Shown here piece after piece: positions 41,737 to 63,872 of a stretch of DNA of 64,000 nucleotides. Location of the stretch: assembly GCF_027596085.1 (NCBI RefSeq), contig NC_072451.1:8766013-8830012 (forward strand), read 5' to 3'. Source of the DNA: Anoplopoma fimbria. Its lineage: Eukaryota > Chordata > Actinopteri > Perciformes > Anoplopomatidae. Under the pieces are notes generated by a model. The model was not told the DNA's origin. It did not search any database and was given only the letters and a program-made list of their open reading frames with translations. Made by a program: the position numbers and the translations under genes. Each line of letters starts with the position of its first letter. Within the stretch, counting starts at the first letter, position 1.

Positions 41737-42773
41737 TGGGTACATCCCAAGTCTCTTAAATTGCCTCCTCGATTCCCTCACTTGCGTCGAAATAAATCGA
41801 GGAGAGAGGAAACGAGGAAATGTGTTTCAAGAGACATGAGACGTCCTTTCCTCTGTAGCGTCACTTGAAGCGACGTCTGTTTCTGATGACGACGACCGCT
41901 GATCACATGATCACTGTACTAATATTAATAATGACACAAAGTAATCATCACTGTACTAATATTAATAAAGACACAAAGTAATCATCACTGTACTAATATT
42001 AATAATGACACAAAGTAATCATCACTGTACTAATATTAATAAAGACACAAAGTAATCATCACTGTACTAATATTAATAAAGACACAAAGTAATCATCACT
42101 GTACTAATATTAATAATGACACAAAGTAATCATCACTGTACTAATATTAATAAAGACACAAAGTAATCATCACTGTACTAATATTAATAATGACACAAAG
42201 TAATCATGACTGTACTAATATTAATAAAGACACAAAGTAATCATCACTGTACTAATATTAATAATGACACAAAGTAATCATCACTGTACTAATATTAATA
42301 ATGACACAAAGTAATCATGACTGTACTAACATTAATAATGACACAAAGTAATCATGACTGTACTAATATTAATAAAGACACAAAGTAATCATGACTGTAC
42401 TAATATTAATAAAGACACAAAGTAATCATCACTGTACTAATATTAATAAAGACACAAAGTAATCATCACTGTACTAATATTAATAAGCGCAGGACCGATT
42501 TGTACCGGCGAAATGCGTTTGTCTTATTTATGAATGATCAGCCTCATATGAATGAATGGAAATTAAGATAAATGATGTAAAAGTGTTTCTACTGACAGAC
42601 AGACAAACTCTCCAACTCTCTCTGACTGTTCGATCTGTGATCTGTCATCACTCTGGTATTAAACTCCATTGATGATGATCTATATCAGATCAGTACGATC
42701 GGCTGCAGACTTCCGGTTCAAGTGAGGATCGAGGAGCGAGGAAATGACAAATAAGAGACTTGGGATGTACCCA
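41737..42773. mobile_element. terminal-inverted-repeat MITE carrying a minisatellite
   Basis: The 22-bp ends 41737-41758 and 42752-42773 are exact inverts (core GGGTACATCCCAAGTCTC). Subterminal CCTCGATT and ATCGAGG are also inverted. There is no coding capacity. More than half of its length is the internal 37-bp repeat array. The target-site duplication could not be fixed by eye. Confidence 0.82.
41907..42486. repeat. 37-bp minisatellite, about 15-16 copies
   Basis: Unit contains ATCATCACTGTACTAATATT and AATAATGACACAAAGT. Copies differ at a few positions (AATAATG versus AATAAAG, ATCATC versus ATCATG), and the variants are interspersed, which points to unequal exchange after the variants arose. 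Confidence 0.96.
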
Positions 42774-42937
42774 TGGTCAACAAGCCGTTTTCTAACAAGA
42801 CAGATGTTATTTGTTAAGACTTAAGTATTTCTCCATGATCTACCTTTGGATTGTCTGTTAGGACAATGTTTGTATTGATTACATGAATGGAGTCTGTATT
42901 GGCTGGTTCCTTTATCTGCCAGGAGGGGGCACTACAG

Positions 42938-43195
42938 ACATTACATTACATTACATTACATTACATTACAGTCATTTAGCAGACGCTTTTATCCAAAGCG
43001 ACTTACAATCAGTAGTATATTACATATCATTCACCCATTCACACACTGATGACAGGCTACCATGCAAGGTGCCACCATCAGACTCTAACTAACATTCATG
43101 CAACATCCAGTCCACACCGATGGCAAGCCTTCGGGAGCAACTTGGGGTTAAGTGTCTTGCCCAAGGACACATCGACTGCCGAAGACATTTGGTAA
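42938..43195 (-). mobile_element. SINE with TTACA tail
   Basis: Starts with a (TTACA)n array and the CAGACGCTTTTATCCAAAGC block. It continues through GGCTACCATGCAAGGTGCC and ends with CTTGCCCAAGGACACATCGA. This is the reverse-oriented version of the copy at 47468; its tRNA-like head is largely missing. Confidence 0.8.
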
Positions 43196-43317
43196 CTTTC
43201 CCCTTAACAGAACTAACAGCCACTGAACCCAGAAGTGTCAACATTTTGACACAGTCTGATTGTGGACGGTGGAATACCTCTTTGCTCTAGCATCATAAAC
43301 AGTGCAGTTGCAGGGCT

Positions 43318-43575
43318 CGGAGGTAGTCAGGGTCATTTTCCAATCGAAAGATTGACGGTTCGATCCCCAAGTCCCCATGTCGAAGTGTCCTTGGGCAAAA
43401 CACTGAGCCCCAAATTGCTCCAGGAGGCTATCTCATAGGTGTGTGAATTTGTGTTTGCATAGTGGATGTATGGGTGTATGAAATTGGGTGAATGGTGACA
43501 AATAGTGTAAAGTGCTTTGAGTGGTTGGAAGATTAGAAAGGCATAAATTAATGCAAGTCCATTTACCATGCAGTA
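43318..43575 (+). mobile_element. tRNA-derived SINE, second tail type
   Basis: The B box GGTTCGATCCCC and an anticodon-arm-like AATCGAAAGATT are followed by CCTTGGGCAAAACACTGAGC and a tail AAAGTGCTTTGAGTGGTTGG ending GTCCATTTACC. The tail differs from the TTACA type and matches the end of the 23037-23353 copy. Confidence 0.8.
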
Positions 43576-44243
43576 TGTGCCATGATTGGTAACTCAGCCT
43601 GACAACTTGGTGTGTGAGAACACAAAACTGACACATAAACTGCAGCTTGACTGTCATTTTTCAGTCATAACACTAACAAGTATGCAGCTAAATGGGCTAA
43701 GTAAGTGTGTGTGTGTTTTGTTACTTTTGTTCTCAATATGCACAGAAATAGACTTGGCCTGAAAACTAAAACAAGGATAACAGAGCTGAACAAGGCAAAC
43801 ATGAAAATTGCCTTTACAGATGTAAACATGTGAAAAATGATTTATAGGCTATAAACAACACATTGAAAATTGCAGAGAGAAGACAATAGTGCAATGGTGC
43901 AGAGAACGGTGCTGGAATACATATTGAGTCATCACATTCAGTTTCCCTTGGTAAAATGATTAAGTTTTGGCAGTAGCCAAACCGCATGGACAGCTGAAGC
44001 AGAATGGTTTGCCGCAGTACTAACAGGATGCAGCTGGATCAGTGTAAAATGGCGTAATCGGGGCCCTTGCTAAAATAGTTATGCAAGATTTAAATGGAAA
44101 AGTACACAATATCCAACAGTTCCTTAAAAAAATAATACAGACTGACTAATAGTGCCCCATCCTAGTAGACACAGGAACCTGCCTAGAGCTGCACACTCAA
44201 ACCATTTTGGAATTTACAGTAAAATCATATCAGGTGTAATAAA

Positions 44244-44593
44244 CAGTCGTGGAGGAAGAACTCAGGTCTTAAGCAGAAAAGCAGCAATATCACAGTGTAT
44301 ACAAATAAAAATTATTTGTTCAAAATTTAACTTAAAGTGAAAGATTTCATTCCTGGTTGATTTAGAATTTAGTGAAATCAAAGAAATTGTGCTCAGGGTG
44401 TAGCAGTCATGAGTTCAATACTGACATGCTACTATCCAGAAATAAAGATATCAGTGCAGTAAAAAGTACAATGTTTCCCTCTATTTACTGGGGCTTGTAT
44501 AAAGTAGCATGAAATGGAAACACTCAAATAAAGTACAAGTATGTTTAAAATGATAGTACTTCAGTCAATGTACTTATTTACTTTCCACCACTG
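44244..44593. mobile_element. hAT-type MITE, internally deleted
   Basis: Left end CAGTCGTGGAGGAAGAACTC and right end ACTTTCCACCACTG are imperfect inverts. The interior holds the GTATAAAGTAGCATGAAATG and AGTACAAGTA blocks I recall from a very abundant percomorph MITE. A short deletion derivative. Confidence 0.65.
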
Positions 44594-45980
44594 GACATTA
44601 ATACATTTACACAAACATGTCATTTTACACTATCGGATAATAGATCTTAAGAAAAGAACGCCGTCTTTTCATGCTGGTAGAAAAGGGCATGCCACATTTG
44701 TAACAAATCTACTCATTTATGCTGAATGATAAGTAAAATGCCATGTATGCCATGTTAATGTTCTGCAAAGTGGAGTTATTGGCATGTCCAAGTTTGGTAT
44801 TTTGGATGTTGCCATCTTGTTTTTTAAGTTAAGACATTTTTAGGTCACCAAAATGTTACAATTCACTTTCATGAACTAACAGAGAACTGTCAATGGAATA
44901 AAGTTCTAAGAAAAACTCCCAGACAGGACAACAGTGTTTTTTTCTTCCATCAAATTAATGCAGGGCAAATTTTATTGTCATGGTAAAAGAATTTTGATCT
45001 GAAATAAATAGGCTTTTGTTTGTGTTTTTGTTAATGTGAGCTTGCCTTGATAGCTGGGTTAGCCTTGAGTTACTGCATGAAAAGTGAATAAATAATTAGC
45101 ACCCTTTTACATTTTACCAAAGGTTTAGTTAAAGTAGACATTCTCCACAAATCACTTCTCACACAAAAATATCACAAATGCTGCTTTGTGCTGTGTTTGT
45201 TTGTTATACAGAAATGGGATGTTAGCTTATAAGACTGAGACGCTAATGAAGCTAATATTATCTGTCAGCATAAATTCTGAATGGAGAATTCCCTCCATCG
45301 GATAGAAATGATCTGAGCAATAAGCCACAAGGCTCTGGTTTACCGTGATGTTAGGCTTGACGTGGATCTGTTGTAAAATCACTGTAAATCAACAGCCTAA
45401 AGTGGTTTGCTGCTTTTTTAAAAATGTTACTACATGTACCTGGCAATGTTTCATAAAATAAATACAGCAACAAAAAATCTGTAATTTATTGCACCAGAAA
45501 ATCATTTTTCTGCAAAGCAATGTAGTTCTTCAGCGACATTTAGCAGACTTTTCACCAAGCAACACACAGACGCAGTGGAAAGAGTGTTTAAAGGTTCGGG
45601 GAGGGATTGTTCTGGATATCGCAATTAATTGCGCAATTGTTGAAGTGGTGTTCAATCATACAGGGTGTTAGTCTCTGGACAAGGGTGTTTTAATCACCCC
45701 CATTGGCTCTCCAGTACACCTTTACACGGTACAACACGGTTAGAAAGTATAAAAAAAGTTCTCATGTGTTGCAGTTCACTTTCCCCTTGCTGTTGTCACT
45801 TGCCAGCAGTATACTTTTTTACAGTATAGCTTGAATATTTAGCAAGTCACTGGGCAACACTGTAAAATAAAATAAAACCGCTAGCTATTGACAACATAAC
45901 TAGAGTAAAGTGAGCATGATGGAGCGCCGCAGGAATCAGCACTTCCTGTTCCCTTAACTACAAGTCTGTGTTTTTTTTCT
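44594..45980. other. likely COA1 intron 1, nothing recognised
   Basis: AT-rich with no open frame of interest. Confidence 0.45.
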
Positions 45981-45982
45981 AT

Positions 45983-46046
45983 TTACGCTTGTGTTAACCA
46001 CAGACCTTTTTCAGCCTAAAATAAAGTGGGGTTAATTCAAGCGTAA
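45983..46046. repeat. imperfect hairpin related to 47373-47419
   Basis: The outer arms TTACGCTTG / CAAGCGTAA enclose TTAACCACAGACCT and AGTGGGGTTAA. The segments TTAACCACAGACCT and TTCAGCCTAAAATAA also occur in the perfect hairpin 1.4 kb downstream. Both copies are followed by ATGGAGTTGTACTTG. Confidence 0.7.
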
Positions 46047-46851
46047 TATTTAAATGGAGTTGTACTTGTATAGTGTTTTTATTAACAAAACAGCTGGGCT
46101 CAATGAGACAAAACATGTAAGTATTATAAACGTCTGCCACAGAGATCAATATCTGCCAAAATCCAATGGAAAAATACCAATAGTTTTTTGTCAAAGAAAC
46201 CAGCGCTATGCTGACTCTCTGGGATGGTTTACAATGTGTCATTCAATGACATAATCACTTCTCCAACTTCTCCAACATAGGGACAGGACATTGTTTTGTC
46301 CATATCTCCCAACTGCTTATCCACATTAGCCCACCTTGTACATCAACATTCACAACAAAGTGGGAGATTTATGAACAAAAGGTAACTAATTGCTGCATTT
46401 GGCTGAGGAGCATCACGTGATATTATTTACTACGCATGCAATTGGTTTGTCAGTTTAGGCTAGAAAAGCAGCTCAGTTCAAATAATTCTCAATCATTTAT
46501 TAGTTACAGTTCCGGGTCTGGATAAAATGGTGTCTGGGTCCGGACCCGGACCTTGGTCCATCTATAAGTGACCTCAGCTAAAATTATCATGCGGTATGAC
46601 ACAGTTAGGACACCGTTTATTCTCCCCTAATTGTTTGACGTGACTCCCACTGAGCCTTGAGTTGATTTTTAATGTCACAAACTCAATATGTATAAAATAA
46701 TTACAATTCCCTCTCACAAGAATTTCTCTTTCAGTATGAAAACCGTTTCATTGCAAACGATTCCCATTTCCTTCTCAAAAGAATCATAAGAAAAATGATT
46801 GCCATTAAACTGACCAGACCTGTGCATCTTTACAGGTTTCAGGAAGAAAAG

Positions 46852-56349
<9,498 letters not shown>

Positions 56350-56862
56350 CCAGCTCCATGTGCTATAGAGAACAGTGACAGTGGAAGTCGCCCTGCTTCA
56401 ACAGGGGTTGAGCAGTGACCCAAATAATAGTACATTTACCAAAAGGCAAATCCTCAACTCTAGTTTCAGACAGCAGACAAACCTTTAGTCCACTGACTTC
56501 ATTTCCCCCCTACTTCCTCTTCCTGCAAATGTTTGTGATCAATTAGATAAAGACTTTCCTGTAAACTTGTTTTTTTCAAAAAGCAGGTTAGTCTTGGTGA
56601 TGGAAGGCTCCGTTTCTGTGTTGAACTTCTTCTCCTGGTATCAGTTTTACTTAAACATTTGCAAACCAGCTAGAGCATGTTCTGTGTGTTTTGTGTTCTT
56701 GAAACTTTTCATACCGTTAACAAGATCTATTGAAGAAAATATGTTTTCCAGAAACCCTTTAAAAAAAGAGAGCCAAAATAAAAACACAGGATTTTACCAG
56801 ACCTAGGAATCACGTTGCCAGGTGACAGGCAACTGATACTACCTGGATGTAGGCCAACTACA

Positions 56863-56868
56863 AATAAA
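56863..56868 (+). other. poly(A) signal candidate for COA1
   Basis: AATAAA 514 nt after the stop codon; another, AATAAA at 56777-56782, lies closer. Either could be used. Confidence 0.4.
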
Positions 56869-57184
56869 GCAATATATATATGTATATATATATAAGTGAA
56901 GTCTTGGCTATTATATTATTCCTATTGTCAAATATATAATAAATGAGTAAACTGTAAGATCTATATAAAATTGGATATAATCGTACGCAGACTAAATGGT
57001 TGAGTTCACATAGCACATTTGAAAAAGGATATATATGCAACATTGATATCATCAAATCATATTACCACACACTGACACACATACTGTGAATTATTATTAT
57101 TATTTTCATGTTGCTGATTCAGTTATTTTTATCTGCGTCGTAAACTATGGTTGACATAGTTGTTGTTTTTTGCACTGTGTTGAG

Positions 57185-57320
57185 TTTTCATTTATTCATT
57201 TTCCGTAACCTGCTTATAACCAGTTAAGGGTCGCAGGGGTGCTGGAGCCGATCTCAGCTGTCAATGGGCGAAGTCAGGGTTCGCCCTGGACAGGTCGCCA
57301 GTCTGTCGCAGGGCAGGTGT
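57185..57320. repeat. dispersed fish repeat fragment
   Basis: GTTAAGGGTCGCAGGGGTGC, then GGAGCCGATCTCAGCTGTC and GGACAGGTCGCCAGTCTGTC: a very common teleost interspersed sequence recalled from memory. Confidence 0.55.
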
Positions 57321-57589
57321 TGAGTTTTGACATGGTGATTTGTTGTTTGCATCTTGGGTACTGTGCTTTCCCATGTTTGTACCGCCTTGTACAGTACACA
57401 GTCCTTTGGCATTACTATGTCATGTTATGGTTATGACCAATCAAGCCTTATGGAATTGAATTGTATTGATATTGCATAGAATAATGATATTAAAAGGTTA
57501 ACATACAGTTAATGAACCAAATGCATATCATCATGAAGGGTCATTTGTACCTAAAACGCTACCATTCTTCAGGCTAGCTGGCACGGACG

Positions 57590-58040
57590 TGTGGGTGATT
57601 CAGAGATCCTATTTCTCTTTCTTTCATCCAGACTTGATTGTTGTGAAGTTTTGTTGTCAGGCCTGCCGCATGCTTGTACTAACAGTCTTCAAATGGTCAA
57701 AATGCAAAAAGCTAGAATCCTAAATAAAAGTAGAAGATTTGACTTTATTACAGCATTTTTAGCTCCCTATGGTCCATGTCAGATCTGACTTTAATTTGTT
57801 TCTGATGACAAAATGTTAATGGTCACCACCCTTTCTGTCTGACCTTTAACCTTATTTTCCATCCTGTGTTCTCTGCTCTCAGAATACAGGGCTCGTGTCT
57901 GTCCCCAGAGTTAAAAAGAGGTCAGCAGCCTGCTAGGTCTTATCCTGTATCAAATCCCCTTCCTCTGGAATAACCTCTCTGCTGATCTCAGACAGTCTGA
58001 CTACCACATTGTCTTAGGGCATTGTATGTTGAAATAAAAC
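57590..58040 (+). pseudogene. decayed L2-type LINE C-terminal fragment
   Basis: LSSRLDCCEVLLSGLPHAC and SLQMVKMQKARILNKSRRFD match the ...SRLDYCNALLSGLP... ...QNAAARVLT region of L2 reverse transcriptases. Later pieces (PFLWNNLSADLRQSD) match the ...LWNSLP... block in another frame. Older and more diverged than the 13-17 kb copy. Confidence 0.7.
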
Positions 58041-58375
58041 AAAATAAAAAAACTAAACTGGGGGAAAGTCATTCTCCCCCTAAACTTAGGTCAGTGGTCC
58101 TAAGCTTCAAACTATGACGCTACATGTACCCTCTAGTGTCAGATTGGACAGGAATGACATATCAATATAAGCTCTTTACATGCATAGTGCCCTTTCAAAG
58201 AAACCAAAACCACTTTGTTAGATTTAGAGGTTTAGGTTTTGACTGACTAACCACGTCAGTAGTCATGTGACTCGCATGACTGACGTTGACTTTTAGTTTT
58301 GCACGGAACACCTGAATGTGTCCATCATTTGCACTTTTTTACAGTTTGACTAGTATGAACTGAATATTTTGATAC

Positions 58376-58411
58376 TCTCTATACCTTTATTGATAAATAA
58401 AGGTATAGAGA
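58376..58411. repeat. perfect hairpin, 16-bp arms
   Basis: TCTCTATACCTTTATT (58376-58391) is exactly inverted at 58396-58411 around GATA. Confidence 0.96.
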
Positions 58412-58636
58412 TTTGGATTCCAACAGCCCTTTGGATTATAGTGGTGTGTTCTGCACAAAGTTTCCAGCCTTGTTGCTAACACGGAATAAATACTTGCTGG
58501 TGTATTAGAATTCACACTATGGCTTTTTTGGTTGGGTTAAACTCTCACCATGAAAAATGTATTTGTAAACAACTTTATCTTTCCCAGCTCAAAGAAGAGG
58601 TTGACATAAATTCACTAATGGTGTCTTTACCTACTA

Positions 58637-60313
58637 CAGTCCCTGACAAAAGTCTTGTCGCTTGGGTACAAGTTGACCTTAAGTGCCCCTCAAATATATT
58701 TGTAATCAATTTTTTTTTTACAAGAAATGGCTAATTTCAATCCCAACAGCTTTTGAAATAATGTTTTGGTGCCAAACGAAACTGCTGAAAAGCATTCTAA
58801 CGTTCACAGCTTGGTAAAGCCCACTGAGTCAGTTTTTGCAAAGACAAAAGTCTTGTCGCCTTGTCATATGATGCACCCAATCCTAGATTACAGCCTTACC
58901 TGTGATCAATAATTGATCAATCAATTAGTGGGTGTGTATAAAAAGAACCCCAGCACACCAGACCTTCACATCAACTGCAACTTGACCTCTGACAACATGC
59001 CTAAGATTCACCCTGAGACCAAAGCGTTGATTATCAAGAGGCTGAAGACCAGATCCACTGCTGAGGTGGCTGACACCTTCAATGTGTCTCAGCGTCAAGT
59101 ACAAAGAATAAGAAAAAGATTTGAAGAGACTGGAGATGTTTTTGACAAGCCCAGGTCCGGCAGACCCCGCAAGACAACTGCTCGGGAGGACCGTTTGTTG
59201 GCTCGAAAATCCAAGGCCAGCCCCTTTTCCACTGCAGCAGAGCTCCACCAGGCCTGGTCACCTCAAGTCCCCGTGTCAACCAGGACAGTTTGTAGAATTC
59301 TGTCTTTCATGGTCGAATCAGTGCCCAGAAACCATCACTAAACAAAAGGCAATTAAAAAAAAACGTGTGGCATTTGCCAAGGCCCATAGCCTGCTAAAAG
59401 GATGGACGCTGGAAAAGTGGCAGAAGGTGGATTTCTCAGATGAATCTTCGGTTGAATTACATCACAGCCGCCGCAAATATTGCAGGAGACCTACTGGAGC
59501 CCGCATGGATCCGAGATTCACCCAGAAAACAGTTAAGTTTGGTGGCGGAAAAATCATGGTCTGGAGTTACATCCAGTATGGGGGTGTGCGAGAGATTTCC
59601 AGGGTGGAAGGCAATATCAATAGCCTAAAATATCAAGAAGTATTAGCTACCTCTTACATTCCCAACCATACAAGGGGTCAAATTTTGCAGCAGGATGGTG
59701 CTTCATCGCATACTTCCATCTCTACATCAAAGTTCCTCAAGGCGAAGAAGATCAAGGTGCTCCAGGACTGGCCAGCCCAGTCACCAGACATGAACATCAT
59801 TGAGCATGTCTGGGGTAGAATGAAAGAGGAAGCATGGAAGACGAAACCAAAGAATCTTGATGAACTCTGGGAGGCATGTAAGACTGCTTTCTTTGCTATT
59901 CCTGATGACTTCATCAATAAATTGTATGAATCATTGTCGAACCGCATGGATGCAGTCCTTCAAGCTCATGGAAGTCATACAAGATATTAAATATGGATCT
60001 CACAGCACCACTACTTAATTCACTGATGTTATGCAACATATTTTTGTATTTGAAGTAAATTATTTGTTCAATTTTCACATTACTCTCTGTAGGCGACAAA
60101 ACTTTTGTCTTGCCAAAATCTGACCTTTCTGTGTTCATTAAATGATCAATCTTTCTTCAGTGAAGCAAATTTATTTTAGTATATTAAACATAATTTGGGA
60201 GGGTTTTAGCTTTCATATGAGCCATTTCTAAAACCAATGGATAAATTAAAAGTCAGGTTATAAGCTGTTGTTTCTACAAAATGGATAAGTGACAAGACTT
60301 TTGTCAGGGACTG
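58637..60313 (+). mobile_element. Tc1-type transposon, nearly full length
   Basis: Ends CAGTCCCTGACAAAAGTCTT (58637) and its inverse (to 60313), flanked by TA on both sides (58635-58636, 60314-60315). Inner copies of the GACAAAAGTCTTGTCGCC motif lie at 58842-58860 and, inverted, at 60092-60114. This gives the IR/DR layout, with inverted repeats of about 220 bp, of Sleeping Beauty-like elements. Length 1,677 bp. The transposase inside is frame-broken. Confidence 0.92.
58997..59990 (+). pseudogene. Tc1 transposase with frameshifts
   Basis: Starts MPKIHPETKALIIKRLKTR with the helix-turn-helix DTFNVSQRQVQRIRKRF and the GRPRKT hook between the two DNA-binding motifs. A small deletion near 59305 shifts the frame just after TVCRIL, and a second shift at the A-run near 59358 restores the frame of the catalytic half. 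The DDE residues are visible: WQKVDFSDES, ILQQDGASSHTS and SPDMNIIEHVWGRMK with the 34-residue Asp-Glu spacing. It ends LQAHGSHTRY, stop at 59990. As it stands no complete enzyme is encoded. High residual identity of the ends and body implies fairly recent activity of the family. Confidence 0.9.
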
Positions 60314-60867
60314 TATATTAGCTGAATCTGTTTATCCAGCTTGTTGAAAATGATTTCAAAAGTGATGTGATTTTCAGTGTTATTGCAACTTGTTAGAAAT
60401 TAGGTCAAATGGGCGCACCCTGATAGTCATTTCATATCCTCTCTCAACATTATGCATGGGAACACAGGTCATGACTGATGACAACAACTTTCTTTCTTCA
60501 AAATGTCCAAATGTAGCTCCTAGGAGAATAGGAAGGGCTCATTCCAAGCTTACAAAAAAGCCACGATTCTTAGTTTACTGCAATTATACAATTATCAAAA
60601 CATACTTATGAATACTATATTCCATTTCTGATCAGAGATCTCCCTAAATCATACACATTGAACCTTTAAGTCATGTCTACCAGTTTGTATGTACTACCAG
60701 TTTTTTTTTCCATTGCTTGAGTGTAAAACCTTGTTTGGGATGTTGCACACATGGTTAAACATGGGCAACATGGACCTAAAATCAGTCTGCAGTTGACCCA
60801 GATCACATGAAAACCACCAACGTGCAAATTACAGAGGAAATCAAAGCCATCTCCGGAAGCTTCTTAG
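60314..60867. other. intergenic, nothing recognised
   Basis: No coding or repeat signal beyond short T-runs. Confidence 0.45.
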
Positions 60868-61026
60868 GTCAGGAGAAGCAATATTATCATTGAAGGCATA
60901 CCTAAAACAGAATTATGCTCAGACATCAAGATCATGGCAAAAAAATTGTTCATTGAACATCTCATAATTCTCCTTAAACTCATTGAAATTGAGAGAGCAC
61001 ATGTTGTAGGAGAACATGATCCCAAA
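60868..61026 (+). pseudogene. L1-like ORF1 RNA-binding domain fragment
   Basis: An open stretch reads VRRSNIIIEGIPKTE, then IMAKKLFIEHLI and IEIERAHVVGEHDPK. The RRSNIxIxGIPE...IEIERAHRVG pattern is characteristic of the RRM region of L1/Tx1-type ORF1 proteins. Only about 53 residues survive. Confidence 0.65.
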
Positions 61027-62438
<1,412 letters not shown>

Positions 62439-63858
62439 TGTCTAGGGAGTTAAAAGGGTGGACAGATAAAATAGGGGGGGGAGCTGTGGTAAATTATGAA
62501 TAAGTGAGAGAACAAACAACATCAAAATGACAATTTGCAAACCTGTTAAGCTGATAATGACCCGTTTTGGAGAACAAGTATTTCACACCAGTTACGAGAA
62601 ACCGGATTTTTTTTACTGCTCAGTCAGCAGTTTATGTTCTCTTTTTTAAGAGTAAAATAAGGAATCAACATACGACACCACTCTGTACTTTGAAACCAGT
62701 TACTCAGTTATCTTGCGTTGTTTGGATCCAAATTCATTTTCACAGCTGCTCTTCCTAATTTCTACAGGTGAAAATATAATATAAAATACATGTATGTAAT
62801 CAAAAATAAGAAGCATAGTTACGAACCCAGTAAAACACCATTCATCCACATCTAAGTCAGCTCTCCAAATAGAAAAGCAGTTACATGGGCCTTTTTGAAT
62901 ATCAAATATACCTTGCTGTGATATAAAATGGCCTGCCAGCACATATAACACCATCCACAATAAAATCATAACCTTCACTGTCTTACTAGGCTGCCTAGTT
63001 AGACAGTGAAGTATATCATAGAAACTTTCATTTCTCCTTCAGTGATTGGTAGCCTTTGTGCCTTTAGATGCCCTTGGCTTCTGCATCAAGCTACACCAGT
63101 TGTGATCCCTCAAAAATATCGCAAAACAATATTTAATGTGAGGAAATATCTGCCGTAACCCAGAGAAAAGTCAATACTGATATTCTGTTTGATGAGTAAG
63201 TTTCCTACAACAACTTGTAGGATGTCAGATATTTTGTGTGCAGTTGATTAAACACATGCTACTTCCTGACACCACACAGTTTCCTCTGAGGTGAGAGTAG
63301 AGGAGATGATAAGATTGTGATTATGCTGCTAAGGTGACACAGAGCTATTTTGGTGCACGTTTTAGCATGAAATAAAAACCTCAGCTAACCTTTTGCAGTC
63401 GTCAGTTAAATTCCTAGGCTTTAATTGACACATGCACACAGACCTTTCCCAAAATGCGTGTTTTATTAACTGCATGGAGAAGATCAGGACCATGTCAGGA
63501 TCATGTCTTGTGAAGTCTAAAACCTCCACATTGCTGCAAAGGTTAGAGTTTGTTTAGCAGCCCTAATTGAATTTCAGAATGTTGAAAGATTAGGGACATA
63601 TGTACAAAAAGATTGAAATATTAATTAAAGGTCAGGTTAATTTACTTTCTAGAGTTAACTTGCATGACCTTTTAATAAAGCCTCACTTACATTTAGCCAC
63701 CCATCTTGCAGTAGAGAATAGACACCTGGCTTCTATGTTGAGTCTGAGGGTTGAGCTGAAGTCCAGTACATTCTATGTGATGAGGACCGGCTGTGCTTTA
63801 TGAGCAATTTCTTCAACTACCAGGCTACAGACTAACATGCATCTGTATTTTATCACAG
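62439..63858. other. intergenic or 5' intron of the last gene
   Basis: No coding signal. If the gene at 63873 has a leader exon, part of this stretch is its first intron. Confidence 0.45.
62973..63011. repeat. hairpin, 19-bp arms, 1-nt loop, one mismatch
   Basis: CTTCACTGTCTTACTAGGC (62973-62991) is inverted at 62993-63011 with one mismatch (TCTTA versus TCTAA). Confidence 0.95.
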
Positions 63859-63872
63859 GTCAAACCCCAGCC

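Noticed and set aside
41907..42486. CRISPR-like array
   Set aside because: Units are contiguous 37-bp tandem copies without unique spacers, and the host is a vertebrate; it is a minisatellite.
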